This document shows positions 1 to 8,727 of a stretch of DNA of 64,000 nucleotides, one piece after another. A program made the translations under genes and the position numbers. How positions within the stretch are numbered: the stretch's first letter is position 1; each line of letters opens with the position of its first letter. Source of the DNA: Streptomyces lateritius (lineage in GTDB: Bacteria; Actinomycetota; Actinomycetes; Streptomycetales; Streptomycetaceae). The notes below the pieces were generated by a model. That model did not search any database. It was not told where the DNA came from and saw only the letters and a list, made by a program, of their open reading frames with translations. Location: assembly GCF_014649715.1 (NCBI RefSeq), contig NZ_BMTO01000002.1, positions 1 through 64,000 on the forward strand, given 5' to 3'.

Positions 1-326
1 GCTTTCGCGTTTCCCTTTCCGGCGGTTCCGACTCTATCAGATCCTTTCGGGCCTGATTCCCAGTCAGCGGGAGTTGTCTTTGCGGCTGTTGGGCCGTTCC
101 GACGCTCAAACTCTAGCGGGTTCTCCCGGCGACTCATAATCGAGTCTTTCGAAATGAATTTCGGCATGCCGAAATTCGTCCCGGCTGGGAGGTCGTGCTG
201 AGTTGAGTTGCCGCATCAGCGGCGGGAGTGGCTGTCGCAGAACCGTTCCGGCCCCGTGACAACTCGGAGAACACTACGGATCACCCGGGGGCGTGTCAAC
301 CCCGGCCTTGCCCCCCGTCCAGGCCG
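1..326. other. Non-coding left edge of window
   Basis: I see no convincing gene here. Open frames in this stretch lack ribosome-binding sites and run antisense into the MarR gene. The stretch is less GC-rich than its surroundings between about 1 and 180 and contains one striking palindrome (156-177). It may be the upstream region of a gene that lies to the left, outside the window. Confidence 0.6.
156..177. promoter_or_regulatory. Perfect 22-bp palindrome, candidate operator
   Basis: The two 11-base arms (GAATTTCGGCA and its exact reverse complement) abut with no spacer. The site is flanked by a related TTTCGAAAT. A symmetric site of this length is typical of a dimeric repressor operator. 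IclR- and GntR-type regulators use similar TTTCG/CGAAA symmetry, but no regulator is identified. The MarR gene at 327 ends towards this site and so is not its obvious target. Confidence 0.45.
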
Positions 327-893
327 TCAGTCCAGGTCCGTCAGGCGGCCGCCGGCGTCCGGCTGGGTGTGCTCGACCCGGCGGAGCAGGCGAATCAGCA
401 TCTCGCCGAGGAGGCCACGCTCCTCGCTCGACAGGTCCTGGAGGAGCTCCTCCTCGAAGTCCGTCGCCATCCGCATCGCCTCGAGCCACTTCGAGCGGCC
501 TTCGTCCGTGAGCTCCACGATCACCCGGACGCGGTTGTTCTCGTCGCGGTCGCGGGTGACGAGGCCCTCGCCCGCCATGCGGTCGATGCGGTGGGTCATC
601 GCGGCCGGGGTGAGGCCGAGGCGCTTGGCCAGTTCGCCGGGGCCCAGGCGGTAGGGGGCGCCGGCCAGGACGAGGGTCTTGAGGACCTCCCACTCGGCGT
701 TGCTGATGCCGAGGTCGGCGACCTGGCGGCCGTAGGCGACGTTCATCCGGCGGTTCAGCCGACCGAGGGCGGAGACGACCTTCTCGACCTGGGGGTCGAG
801 GTCGCGGAACTCGCGCTGATAGGCCGCGATCTGCTCGTCGAGGCTCGGCTCCTGCGGGGAGCGCGCGCCGGACTGCTCGGGGGTGTCGGACAT
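327..893 (-). CDS. MarR family transcriptional regulator
   Basis: This 188-residue protein has the MarR winged helix in its middle. A leading helix (SNAEWEVLKTL) is followed by the recognition region (LAKRLGLTPAAMTHRIDRM) and a wing with the family's acidic/basic turn (RDRDENNRVRVIVELT). A charged N-terminal helix is the likely dimer interface. The ATG at 893 begins the MSDTPEQ sequence; the frame stays open upstream but nothing there supports an earlier start. It is divergent from an MFS transporter, the classic layout in which a MarR protein represses both itself and an efflux pump until a small phenolic or drug ligand binds. The inverted repeats in the 126-bp gap fit that role. The ligand cannot be told from sequence. 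Confidence 0.9.
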   Translation of the reverse strand: MSDTPEQSGARSPQEPSLDEQIAAYQREFRDLDPQVEKVVSALGRLNRRMNVAYGRQVADLGISNAEWEVLKTLVLAGAPYRLGPGELAKRLGLTPAAMTHRIDRMAGEGLVTRDRDENNRVRVIVELTDEGRSKWLEAMRMATDFEEELLQDLSSEERGLLGEMLIRLLRRVEHTQPDAGGRLTDLD

Positions 894-923
894 GCGGGGA
901 GTATCCCACGGCGGTCGTTGGCG

Positions 924-1001
924 TTGAAGTCCTTCCATGTGTATCGTTAAGCATCGAACTTTAGTGTTGAAGTCTTCAGGGTTCAGGGCTACAAGCCTGA
1001 A
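924..1001. promoter_or_regulatory. Divergent MarR/MFS promoter with repeated operator-like sites
   Basis: GTTGAAGTCCTTC at 924-936 is nearly repeated as GTTGAAGTCTTC at 966-977. The second copy contains the 11-bp palindrome TGAAGTCTTCA (968-978). A further inverted repeat, TTCAGGgCT / AGCCTGAA, spans 982-1001. The block is AT-rich for this genome and lies between two divergent genes, so it is the expected MarR operator and promoter region. The assignment is inferred from position and symmetry. Confidence 0.5.
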
Positions 1002-1019
1002 GCCCTTCTCTCGAAGTGG

Positions 1020-2312
1020 GTGAGTGTGACCAAGGCGATGGGTGCAGCGATGCGCCGGATCCAGGCAGGCAGCGCGCTGAGCGCGTTCGGACTCGGCTTC
1101 ACCGTTCCGTACCTCTATGTGTATGTCGCTCAGGTGCGGGATCTGGGCGCGACCACGGCCGGCAGCGTGCTGGCCGTCTTCGCCATGGCCGCACTCGCCG
1201 TCCTGCCGTTCAGCGGGCGCGCCGTCGACCGGCGCGGCCCCGTTCCCGTGCTTCTCGTGGCCGCCGTACTCGCCGCTCTCGGCGCTCTCGGCATGGGACT
1301 CTCCGGCAGCGTGGCCACCGTCGTGGGTTCGGCGGCGCTCCTGGGTGCCGGTACGGCCGTCATGCAGCCGGCGCTCGCGACGATGATCGTGTGGTGCTCG
1401 GACCCCGTCGGCCGGACCCGTTCCTTCGCCATGCAGTTCTTCCTGCAGAACCTCGGGCTCGGTGTCGGTGGACTGATCGGGGGCCAGCTGGTCGACGAGA
1501 GCCGGCCCGGCAGCTTCCTCCTTCTCTTCTCGATCGAAGCGGCGATGTTCCTCGTGCTCGCCGGGATCGTGCTGACCGTGCGGATGCCGGGCTCCCCCGC
1601 CCTGCAGGGAGCCCGCCCCGCCGCGTCGAAGGGCGGCGGCGTCCGGGCGCTGCTCGGTCACAAGGCGATGGTGCAGCTGTGCGTCCTCGGCTTCGTGCTC
1701 TTCTTCGCCTGCTACGGACAGTTCGAGTCGGGTCTCGCGGCCTACGGCACCGAGGCTGCCGGGATCGAGCCGTCGACTCTGGGGATCGCGCTGGCCGCCA
1801 ACACGGCCGTCATCGTCGTCGCCCAGTTCGTGGTGCTGAGGTTCGTAGAGCGTCGCCGTCGCAGCCGGGTGATCGCGGCCGTCGGTCTGATCTGGACCGT
1901 GGCGTGGGTGATCGCCGGGTACGCGGGGCTCGGGCACGGCAGCCAGACCATGGCGACCGCGGCCTTCGTCTCGACGTACGCCCTCTTCGGGCTCGGCGAG
2001 GCGATGCTGTCGCCGACCGTGGCGCCGCTGGTGGCCGATCTGGCGCCGGAGGCGATGGTCGGGCAGTACAACTCGGCGTTCGCCCTGGTCAAGCAGCTCG
2101 CGCTGGCCGTCGGTCCCGCCCTGGGCGGACCCATGGGGGCCGCGCTGCACGGGCCGTACATCGTGACCTTCGTGCTCTTCTCCCTCGGGATCACCTTCCT
2201 GGCGCTGCGGCTCGGCAAGCAGCTCACCCCGGCGCAGGACCAGCCCTCCCTGGCCGCGACCTCCCGGGTGGTGGCGCAGCACGTGCCGGAGAAGCAGACC
2301 GCTGCCGCCTGA
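1020..2312 (+). CDS. MFS transporter, probable drug efflux
   Basis: This is a 430-residue integral membrane protein with about 12 hydrophobic segments in two halves, the usual major facilitator size. The loop after the second segment carries motif A (GRAVDRRGPVPVLL). The central loop (about 190-215) is charged and the C-terminus is short and polar. It should be a proton-driven exporter of small molecules. The start is taken at GTG 1020; a second GTG (1026) and an ATG (1038) follow closely in frame and could also be used. Divergence from a MarR regulator suggests substrate-induced expression. The substrate is unknown. Confidence 0.88.
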   Translation: MSVTKAMGAAMRRIQAGSALSAFGLGFTVPYLYVYVAQVRDLGATTAGSVLAVFAMAALAVLPFSGRAVDRRGPVPVLLVAAVLAALGALGMGLSGSVATVVGSAALLGAGTAVMQPALATMIVWCSDPVGRTRSFAMQFFLQNLGLGVGGLIGGQLVDESRPGSFLLLFSIEAAMFLVLAGIVLTVRMPGSPALQGARPAASKGGGVRALLGHKAMVQLCVLGFVLFFACYGQFESGLAAYGTEAAGIEPSTLGIALAANTAVIVVAQFVVLRFVERRRRSRVIAAVGLIWTVAWVIAGYAGLGHGSQTMATAAFVSTYALFGLGEAMLSPTVAPLVADLAPEAMVGQYNSAFALVKQLALAVGPALGGPMGAALHGPYIVTFVLFSLGITFLALRLGKQLTPAQDQPSLAATSRVVAQHVPEKQTAAA

Positions 2313-2323
2313 GTCCGGCGGGG

Positions 2324-3949
2324 TCAGTCCGGCAGGGCGAACTCGCACCAGACCGCCTTGCCGCCTCCCGGCGTACGGCGGCTGCCCCAGGACGAGGCGA
2401 TCGTCGCGATGATCGAGATCCCGCGGCCCGCCTCGTCCTCCGTCTCCGCCCTGCGGCGGCGCGGCAGATGGTCGTCCCCGTCCGTGACCTCGATGATCAG
2501 GCGGCGGTCGGTCCGGCGCAGGCGCAGGCGCATCGGCGGGGTGCCGTGCTTGAGGGAGTTGGCGACCAGCTCGCTGGTGGCGAGCACACCCAGGTCGCAC
2601 AGTTCGACGGGGAACCGCCAGCTGGCCAGCACCCCGGACGCGAAGGCCCGCGCGCGTGGCGCGGCCTCCACGCCGCCGAGGAGCTCCAGAGCCGCGTTGT
2701 GGAAGAGCTCGGCGTTCGCTCCCGTGCGGGCGGGGTGCTGGACGACGAGGACCGCCACGTCGTCGTCGTGTTCGGCGGTGACGCCGAGCGAGCGCAGCAG
2801 CCGGTCGCAGACGACCTGCGGGGTGCCGAGCGCGCCGGACAGGGCGCGCTCCAGGGCGGCGACGCCCTCGTCGATGTCCTCGCGCCGGCGTTCGACCAGG
2901 CCGTCGGTGTAGAGGACGGCGGTCGAGCCGGGGGGCAGGGCGATCGTGCCGGAGGTGTGGAGCCAGCCGCCGGTGCCGAGCGGGGGCCCCGTGGGGTCCT
3001 CGGCACGGCGCACCGAGCCGTCCTCGTCCCTGACGAGGATCGGGAGGTGCCCGGCGGAGGCGTAGACGAGCTTGCCTTCGTTCGGGTCGTGGACCGCGTA
3101 GACGCAGGTGGCGATCTGGCTGGCGTCGATCTCGGCGGCGAGGCCGTCGAGGAGCTGCAGCACTTCGTGCGGGGGCAGATCGAGGCGGGCGTAGGCGCGG
3201 ACCGCGGTGCGGAGCTGGCCCATGACGGCGGCGGCGCGCACGCCACGCCCCATCACGTCGCCGATGACGAGTGCCGTCCGGCCCGCGCCGAGGGTGATGA
3301 CGTCGTACCAGTCGCCGCCGACGGCCGCGTCGGTGCCGCCGGGCTGGTACGTGGCGGCGATCCGCAGGTCGTCGGGCTGCTCCAGTTCCTGCGGGAGCAG
3401 GGAGCGCTGGAGGGTGACGGCGGTCTCGCGGTGCCGGCGCTCGCTCGCGCGCAGCCGCTCGGCGGCCTCGGCGTGGTCGGTGACGTCGGCGGCGTGCACG
3501 AGGACGCCGCCCCCGTCGAAGCGCGGGGAGTCCACGGGGAGGCAGGTGACGGTGTACGAGCCGCCGTCCTGGGTCTTGCGGGACTTGACCGTGCGGGGCT
3601 TGCCGCTGCGCAGGACCTGGTCCATGAGCGGCAGCAGGCCCAGTTCATGGGCTTCGGGGCAGGCGTCGGCGACGGTCGCCCCGGCGGGGCGGGGGCCGAA
3701 GGCGGCGGCGTACGCGTCGTTGACGTACGCGATGCGGTGGTCGGGGCCGTGGGCGAGCGCGACCAGGCCGGGGAGGCGGCCGATGATCTCCCGTACGGAG
3801 AAGTCCTCCAGAACGGGGATCTCGTCGGCCAGGGGCTCCAACTGCTGCTCGTACTCCCCGCGGGCCGCGGGCACGGAGCCTTCGGTCCCCCGCGCCGCCG
3901 TGCGGCGCTGTGTGCCGGGGAGCCGGGCGCTCCAACGGGTGAAGTTCAC
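2324..3949 (-). CDS. PAS - PP2C (SpoIIE-type) phosphatase - HATPase fusion
   Basis: Three modules are readable in about 541 residues. A PAS-like sensor (about 55-170) contains IAYVNDAYAAAFG. A SpoIIE/RsbU-type PP2C phosphatase (about 185-410) carries GGDWYD, GDVMGRG, YTDGL and the DDDVA metal site. A C-terminal RsbW-like ATPase (about 430-541) has ELVANSLKHG, GRGISII and GKAVWCEF. Such proteins both dephosphorylate anti-anti-sigma factors and carry an anti-sigma kinase fold, and are abundant in Streptomyces partner-switching networks. No anti-anti-sigma gene is adjacent. The GTG at 3949 has a GAGG about 11 bases upstream. A GTG at 4012 would add 21 residues but lacks a ribosome-binding site and abuts an inverted repeat. 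It lies just downstream of the NADH dehydrogenase on the same strand. Confidence 0.85.
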   Translation of the reverse strand: MNFTRWSARLPGTQRRTAARGTEGSVPAARGEYEQQLEPLADEIPVLEDFSVREIIGRLPGLVALAHGPDHRIAYVNDAYAAAFGPRPAGATVADACPEAHELGLLPLMDQVLRSGKPRTVKSRKTQDGGSYTVTCLPVDSPRFDGGGVLVHAADVTDHAEAAERLRASERRHRETAVTLQRSLLPQELEQPDDLRIAATYQPGGTDAAVGGDWYDVITLGAGRTALVIGDVMGRGVRAAAVMGQLRTAVRAYARLDLPPHEVLQLLDGLAAEIDASQIATCVYAVHDPNEGKLVYASAGHLPILVRDEDGSVRRAEDPTGPPLGTGGWLHTSGTIALPPGSTAVLYTDGLVERRREDIDEGVAALERALSGALGTPQVVCDRLLRSLGVTAEHDDDVAVLVVQHPARTGANAELFHNAALELLGGVEAAPRARAFASGVLASWRFPVELCDLGVLATSELVANSLKHGTPPMRLRLRRTDRRLIIEVTDGDDHLPRRRRAETEDEAGRGISIIATIASSWGSRRTPGGGKAVWCEFALPD

Positions 3950-4018
3950 GGATCTGTATGCCTCGTGGTGTCGTTGGCCGTGCTGAGTCACTCTGTGCAG
4001 GTGTGAGCCCACCTATGG

Positions 4019-4035
4019 TCACACGTCCAGTGTGA
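4019..4035 (-). promoter_or_regulatory. Inverted repeat upstream of the phosphatase gene
   Basis: TCACAC and GTGTGA are separated by five bases, giving a perfect 6-bp inverted repeat in the 44-bp gap between the NADH dehydrogenase stop and the upstream-most possible start of the phosphatase. It could be an operator or a small hairpin. No regulator is assigned. Confidence 0.3.
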
Positions 4036-4056
4036 CGGACCGCACTGACATCGGTG

Positions 4057-5421
4057 TCAGTCTGACGTCGGGCCGTTCTTGGGCGGCGGGGGTGCGGCGG
4101 CGAGTTCGAACTCGGCGCGCGGGTGTTCCAGCGATCCGAGCGAGACGATCTCGCGTTTGAAGAGGCCGGCGAGGGTCCACTCGGCCAGGACGCGGGCCTT
4201 CCGGTTGAAGGTCGGGACGCGGCTGAGGTGGTAGGCGCGGTGCATGAACCAGGCCGGGTAGCCCTTGAGCTTACGACCGTAGACGTGTGCCACGCCCTTG
4301 TGGAGGCCGAGGGAGGCGACCGAGCCGGCGTAGGTGTGGGCGTAGTCCTTGAGCGGCTGCCCCCGCAGGGAGGCGGTGATGTTCTCGGCCAGGACCTTGG
4401 TCTGGCGTACGGCGTGCTGTGCGTTGGGGGCGCATTCGCGGCCGGGTTCCTCGGCCGTGATGTCGGGGACGGCCGCCGCGTCTCCCGCCGCCCAGGCGTG
4501 TTCGACGCCTTCGACGGTGAGTTTCGCCGTGCACTTGAGCCGGCCGCGTTCGTTGAGCGGCAGGTCGGTGGCGGCGAGGAGGGGCGCGGGCTTGACGCCG
4601 GCCGTCCACACGACGGTACGGGTGGGCAGGCGGGTGCCGTCGCTGAGGACGGCCACGCGGTCCTCGCAGGAGTCGAGCCGGGTGTCCAGCCGTACGTCGA
4701 TGTTGCGGGCGCGCAGCTCGCGGATCGCGTACCGGCCCATCTCCTCCCCCACTTCGGGCAGGATCCGGTTCGTCGCCTCGACGAGGACCCACTTCAGGTC
4801 CTGGGGTTTGACGTTGTGGTAGTACCGCGAGGTGTAGCGGGCCATGTCCTCCAGTTCGGCGAGCGCCTCGACGCCGGCGTAGCCGCCGCCGACGAAGACG
4901 AAGGTGAGGGCGGCGTCGCGCAGGGCCGGGTCGCGGGTGGAGGAGGCGATGTCCATCTGCTCGATGACGTGGTTGCGCAGTCCGATGGCCTCTTCGACGG
5001 TCTTGAAGCCGATGCCGTAGTCGGCGAGGCCGGGGACCGGGAGGGCGCGGGAGATCGAGCCGGGCGCGATGACGAGTTCGTCGTAGGTGAGCTGGATGTT
5101 GCCGGTGCCCTCCTCCTCGGTGGCGAGGGTGGAGAGCGTCGCCGTGCGCTTCGCGTGGTCGACGGCGTGGACCTCGCCGATGACGATCCGGCACCTGGCG
5201 AGGACGCGCCGGAGCGGCACGACGACGTGGCGCGGTGAGATGGAGCCGGCCGCGGCCTCGGGGAGGAACGGCTGGTACGTCATGTACGGCTCGGGCGTGA
5301 CCACCACGATCTCGGCCGCACCGCTTCTGAGCTCGGCCTTGAGCTGCCGCTGCAGGCGCAGCGCGGTGTACATCCCGACGTAGCCACCGCCGACAACGAG
5401 AATGCGCGCAGGTTCGGTCAC
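4057..5421 (-). CDS. ndh: Type II NADH dehydrogenase / NAD(P)/FAD-dependent oxidoreductase
   Basis: This 454-residue flavoprotein has the two Rossmann sites of the family: an N-terminal FAD site (VVGGGYVGMYTAL) and a central NAD site (FVFVGGGYAGVEALAELEDMA). The FAD-binding motif WAAGDAAAVPD follows near residue 305, then AQHAVRQTKVLAENI. The C-terminus (WFMHRAYHLSRVP and beyond) fits the membrane-associating end of NDH-2. It should pass electrons from NADH to menaquinone without pumping protons. The start is GTG 5421; a nearby ATG at 5429 is out of frame. The gene is divergent from a TetR regulator. I see no canonical Rex operator upstream. Confidence 0.88.
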   Translation of the reverse strand: MTEPARILVVGGGYVGMYTALRLQRQLKAELRSGAAEIVVVTPEPYMTYQPFLPEAAAGSISPRHVVVPLRRVLARCRIVIGEVHAVDHAKRTATLSTLATEEEGTGNIQLTYDELVIAPGSISRALPVPGLADYGIGFKTVEEAIGLRNHVIEQMDIASSTRDPALRDAALTFVFVGGGYAGVEALAELEDMARYTSRYYHNVKPQDLKWVLVEATNRILPEVGEEMGRYAIRELRARNIDVRLDTRLDSCEDRVAVLSDGTRLPTRTVVWTAGVKPAPLLAATDLPLNERGRLKCTAKLTVEGVEHAWAAGDAAAVPDITAEEPGRECAPNAQHAVRQTKVLAENITASLRGQPLKDYAHTYAGSVASLGLHKGVAHVYGRKLKGYPAWFMHRAYHLSRVPTFNRKARVLAEWTLAGLFKREIVSLGSLEHPRAEFELAAAPPPPKNGPTSD

Positions 5422-5757
5422 TGTCCCATGACGCAACGCCGTCCGGGGTTTGTCCACAGGCCCGGCAAATTGTGTGACCGGCGGGATACGGGGGCGTGGG
5501 GTGGCGCATGAGGGGGCGCGGCGAGAAGTGACCAGCTCAGGCCGGGTGTGGAGGGTGAGGTGGGGGGTGAGAATCGGGAGAGTTCCGGTCCTTGCTCCGA
5601 TCGGGGGGCGCACCGTACGGAACTCCCCCTTCTGAATTGACCCCGACTCAACTATGTTCGTACCTCGTCGGGGTATCGGATGGCAGCGCGTGGGACCAGA
5701 GCGCGGGCCGGACCGGAGCCCCGTGTCAGGGCGGGGAAGTCTCCGGGGGGAGACATC
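5422..5757. other. Divergent promoter region, ndh / TetR gene
   Basis: These 336 bases lie between the divergent starts. The segment around 5630-5665 is the least GC-rich and contains TTGACC (5637-5642), a plausible -35 for the TetR gene, but no strong -10 follows at the right distance. An in-frame ATG at 5680 precedes the preferred TetR start without a ribosome-binding site. Nothing else is recognised. Confidence 0.4.
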
Positions 5758-6549
5758 ATGAGCGGGGGAACGCTTATGCACATGCAGGATTCGCGTTGGC
5801 AGGCCGCCGTCGGGACGGCGGACGGCTCGGTCGACGGACGTACGGGAGCGACGACGGCGATCGGCCGGTCGGCACCGCTGCGCGTGGACGCGCAGCGCAA
5901 TCTGGAACATGTTCTTCGCGCCGCGCGCGAGGTCTTCGGCGAGCTCGGTTACGGGGCGCCGATGGAGGACGTGGCGCGCCGCGCCCGGGTCGGCGTGGGA
6001 ACGGTGTACCGCCGCTTCCCGAGCAAGGACGTGCTGGTGCGCCGCATAGCCGAGGAGGAGACCTCCAGGCTGACCGAGCAGGCCCGCACGGCTCTCGGGC
6101 AGGAGGAGGAGCCGTGGTCGGCGCTCTCCCGGTTCCTGCGGACCTCGGTGGCCTCGGGTGCGGGGCGGCTGCTGCCGCCGCAGATACTGCGCGTGGGTGT
6201 GGACGACAGCGTCCTCGTCGACGCGGTGACGCCGGCGCGGAGCGGCGAGGACGAGGCGCGGGTGCCGCACCAGCGGAACTTCGCCGACCAGTCCGAGCCG
6301 CGAGTGGTCGCACCTCGCGCGGTTCCGGTGGCCGAGCAGGACGACGCCGGGGCGGCGGAGCTCCTGGAGGTCGTGGGCCGGCTCGTCGACCGGGCCCGTG
6401 CGGCGGGTGAGCTGCGGACGGACGTGACCGTGGCGGACGTCCTCCTCGTCATCGCCACGGCGGCGCCCGCGCTGCCGGACGCGGCGCAGCAGGCGGCGGC
6501 CTCGACCCGGCTCCTCGACATCCTTCTGGAGGGTCTGCGGTCGCGGTAG
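5758..6549 (+). CDS. TetR family transcriptional regulator
   Basis: This is a 263-residue regulator with an N-terminal TetR helix-turn-helix (about 55-105) reading AAREVFGELGYGAPMEDVARRARVG and VGTVYRRFPSKDVLVRRI. A helical ligand-binding domain follows, interrupted by an unusually polar stretch (about 165-205, SGEDEARVPHQRNFADQSEPR) that may be a disordered insert. The start is the ATG at 5758 because GGGGGGAGA lies 4-12 bases upstream. Extending to ATG 5680 would add 26 residues of Arg/Gly-rich sequence. It is divergent from ndh and upstream of the sigma-factor fusion. Its own neighbours are the natural candidate targets. Confidence 0.85.
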   Translation: MSGGTLMHMQDSRWQAAVGTADGSVDGRTGATTAIGRSAPLRVDAQRNLEHVLRAAREVFGELGYGAPMEDVARRARVGVGTVYRRFPSKDVLVRRIAEEETSRLTEQARTALGQEEEPWSALSRFLRTSVASGAGRLLPPQILRVGVDDSVLVDAVTPARSGEDEARVPHQRNFADQSEPRVVAPRAVPVAEQDDAGAAELLEVVGRLVDRARAAGELRTDVTVADVLLVIATAAPALPDAAQQAAASTRLLDILLEGLRSR

Positions 6550-6753
6550 CGAGGGGCTCCGGGGCAGGGAGGAGCGGCGGGTCAGGGGTCCTGGCGGACC
6601 GCTGAGCATGCCACGCACGGGTGAGCGGTTACGCCCGGACACAGGAAGTCGCCCCGGACGAGTGGTGCATGGACGCGTGGGTTCGGCGCGGCATCGCCCT
6701 GTGGCACTCTTGGCCGGTGTTCGGGTCCGGGCGTGCATACGGGGGCTTGCGCG

Positions 6754-8727
6754 ATGAGCGGTGACGGTCGGGACGAGCCGCTGAACGACGGCGGTGGAGC
6801 GGGGACCGGAGGCCTGCCCTTCCAGCAGGTACCGAGCCAGGGCGGCTCCGGAGACGCTTGGGACGCACCCGCCGACGCGAGCGCGCCGCCGGACCCGAGC
6901 GTGCCGCAGCAGCGTGAGCCCGACGTCGCCCTCGCCACCGACGCGCCCGGCACCGTACTGCCGCCGCCGCGCGAACGGCCGCACTCCGACGCCGATCTCA
7001 TCCGGCTGATGCGGGGTGGCGACGACCGCGCGTACGAGGAGCTGTTCCGTCGGCACTCCGAGCCGGTGCGGCGGTACGCCAGGACGTGCTGCCGCGACGC
7101 GCACACCGCGGACGACCTGACGGCGGAGGTGTTCGCCCGCACGCTCCAGGCGGTACGGGGCGGGGCGGGGCCCGAGCACGCCGTCCGCGCCTACCTGCTG
7201 ACCACGGTGCGGCGGGTGGCCGCGAACTGGACGAGGACCCAGAAGCGGGAACACCTCGTCGAGGACTTCGCGGTCTTCGCCGCGCAGGCCGCCCGCACCT
7301 CCGAGGCCTCCGGCCAGACCGTGTCGTTCGGGGCGGGTTTGGACCTCGGCGCCGACGTCCGGGCGATGCACGAGGCCGAACGGTCCCTGGCCCTGCAGGC
7401 GTTCCGCTCGCTGCCCGAGCGGTGGCAGGCCGTGCTGTGGCACACCACCGTCGAGGAGGAGTCGCCGAGCGACGTCGCCCCGCTGTTCGGGCTGACCGCC
7501 AACGCGACCGCGGTGCTCGCGAGCCGCGCCCGCGAAGGTCTCAAGCAGGCCTACCTCCAGGCCCATGTCAGCCAGTCCCTGACCGCCGGCGGGGACTGCG
7601 CCCGCTACGCCGACCGGCTCGGCGCCTACGCGCGCGGCGGCCTGCGGACGCGGGCCGAGCGCGGGTTGCGCAAGCACCTGGATGAGTGCGCCAAGTGCCG
7701 CCTCGCCGCCGGTGAGCTGGCCCAGGTCAACGCCGGAATCCCCGCGCTGCTGCCGATCGCCGTCATCGGCTGGCTCGCCGCGGGCTACTCCCTCAAGGCC
7801 GCCGGTGCGGTGGCCGGCGGAGTCGCCGGCGCGGCCGGAGCCGGCGCCGCCGCCGCGGCCACGGGCGCCGGCTCGTCGAGCCCGGCGGGTGCGTCGTCCG
7901 CCGCCGTGGCCGAGGGGCTGGGCGCCCCCGCCAAGGCGGGCCTCGCCGCCGCGGTGGCCGTCGCCGCGACCGCCGGTCTGGTGTGGGCGCTGTCCGGGGA
8001 CCCGCAGCCGGTCGCGAAGTCCGCGCCGACGCCGTCGGCCGTCGCCCCCTCCGTACCGCCGGAGCCGGCATCGCCGCCGGAGCCGAGACCCACGTCGCCG
8101 CCGGCCCGGCCGGCCTCGCCCGCTCCGGCCCCCGCCCCCGAGCGGAAGCCGACCCCGCCACCCCCGGAGCCCACGGCGGAGCCCACGCCGAAGCCCAGCC
8201 CCACGCCGGCCCCGCCTCCGCCGGCCCCCGAGCCGAAACCGACGCCCGGCCCGCCGAAGACCGTTCCGAAGCGGCCGCCCGCCGCTGCGGTCGTCTACCA
8301 GGTCAACCGGCTGGACCACGGCGTCCTCGGCGACGGCGGCAAGCCCGAGGTACGCCTCGGTGAGAGCGGTGGGATGTGGGCGCGCGACGGACTCGCGACA
8401 GGCGGCACTCCGTACGAGCACGGTGTGAGCGTGCGGGCGCCTTCCTCGCTCACCATCGACCTCAACCGCCCGTGCACCGCCTTTGACGCGATCGTCGGCA
8501 TCGACGACCTCAGCGCGCCGCTCGGGGTCGGCGGCGTCCGCTTCTCCGTCTTCGGGGACGACGAACGGCTGTGGCGCTCCGAGGTGGTCAGACGCGGCGA
8601 CCCGGCGATCCCCGTGCACGTCCCGCTCTCCGGCCGTAAGACGATCCGGCTGGTGGTGGAGGAGCACACACCGTTCGGACGGGTCGCCGTCGCCGACTGG
8701 GCACAGTCGCGGATCAGCTGCGTCTGA
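6754..8727 (+). CDS. ECF sigma factor fused to zinc-finger, membrane anchor and NPCBM-like domain
   Basis: This 657-residue chimera reads in order: a disordered N-terminus (1-75); sigma region 2 (about 80-135, LIRLMRGGDDRAYEELFRRH and AHTADDLTAEVFARTL); sigma region 4 (about 205-275); a zinc-finger anti-sigma-like motif with HLDECAKC (about 305-320); hydrophobic segments at about 330-370 and 390-410; a long Pro/Lys/Glu linker (about 415-510); and a C-terminal domain resembling NPCBM/CBM modules. From memory this matches the ECF52-type architecture of S. coelicolor SCO4117. The fusion implies a membrane-held sigma factor whose outer domain senses a glycan, released by proteolysis. The ATG at 6754 is preferred over a GTG at 6733. 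Its 3' end overlaps the next, convergent gene by 14 bases. Confidence 0.85.
   Translation: MSGDGRDEPLNDGGGAGTGGLPFQQVPSQGGSGDAWDAPADASAPPDPSVPQQREPDVALATDAPGTVLPPPRERPHSDADLIRLMRGGDDRAYEELFRRHSEPVRRYARTCCRDAHTADDLTAEVFARTLQAVRGGAGPEHAVRAYLLTTVRRVAANWTRTQKREHLVEDFAVFAAQAARTSEASGQTVSFGAGLDLGADVRAMHEAERSLALQAFRSLPERWQAVLWHTTVEEESPSDVAPLFGLTANATAVLASRAREGLKQAYLQAHVSQSLTAGGDCARYADRLGAYARGGLRTRAERGLRKHLDECAKCRLAAGELAQVNAGIPALLPIAVIGWLAAGYSLKAAGAVAGGVAGAAGAGAAAAATGAGSSSPAGASSAAVAEGLGAPAKAGLAAAVAVAATAGLVWALSGDPQPVAKSAPTPSAVAPSVPPEPASPPEPRPTSPPARPASPAPAPAPERKPTPPPPEPTAEPTPKPSPTPAPPPPAPEPKPTPGPPKTVPKRPPAAAVVYQVNRLDHGVLGDGGKPEVRLGESGGMWARDGLATGGTPYEHGVSVRAPSSLTIDLNRPCTAFDAIVGIDDLSAPLGVGGVRFSVFGDDERLWRSEVVRRGDPAIPVHVPLSGRKTIRLVVEEHTPFGRVAVADWAQSRISCV

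Noticed and set aside
5422..5520. Rex operator upstream of ndh
   Set aside because: Only a half-site-like TGTGTGA is present; the symmetric TGTGAAC-type dyad is missing.
5422..8667. A very long minus-strand open frame extending upstream from ndh across the TetR and sigma-factor genes
   Set aside because: It is antisense to two well-supported genes and only its last 454 codons show a protein family. Long stop-free antisense frames are expected in DNA this GC-rich.
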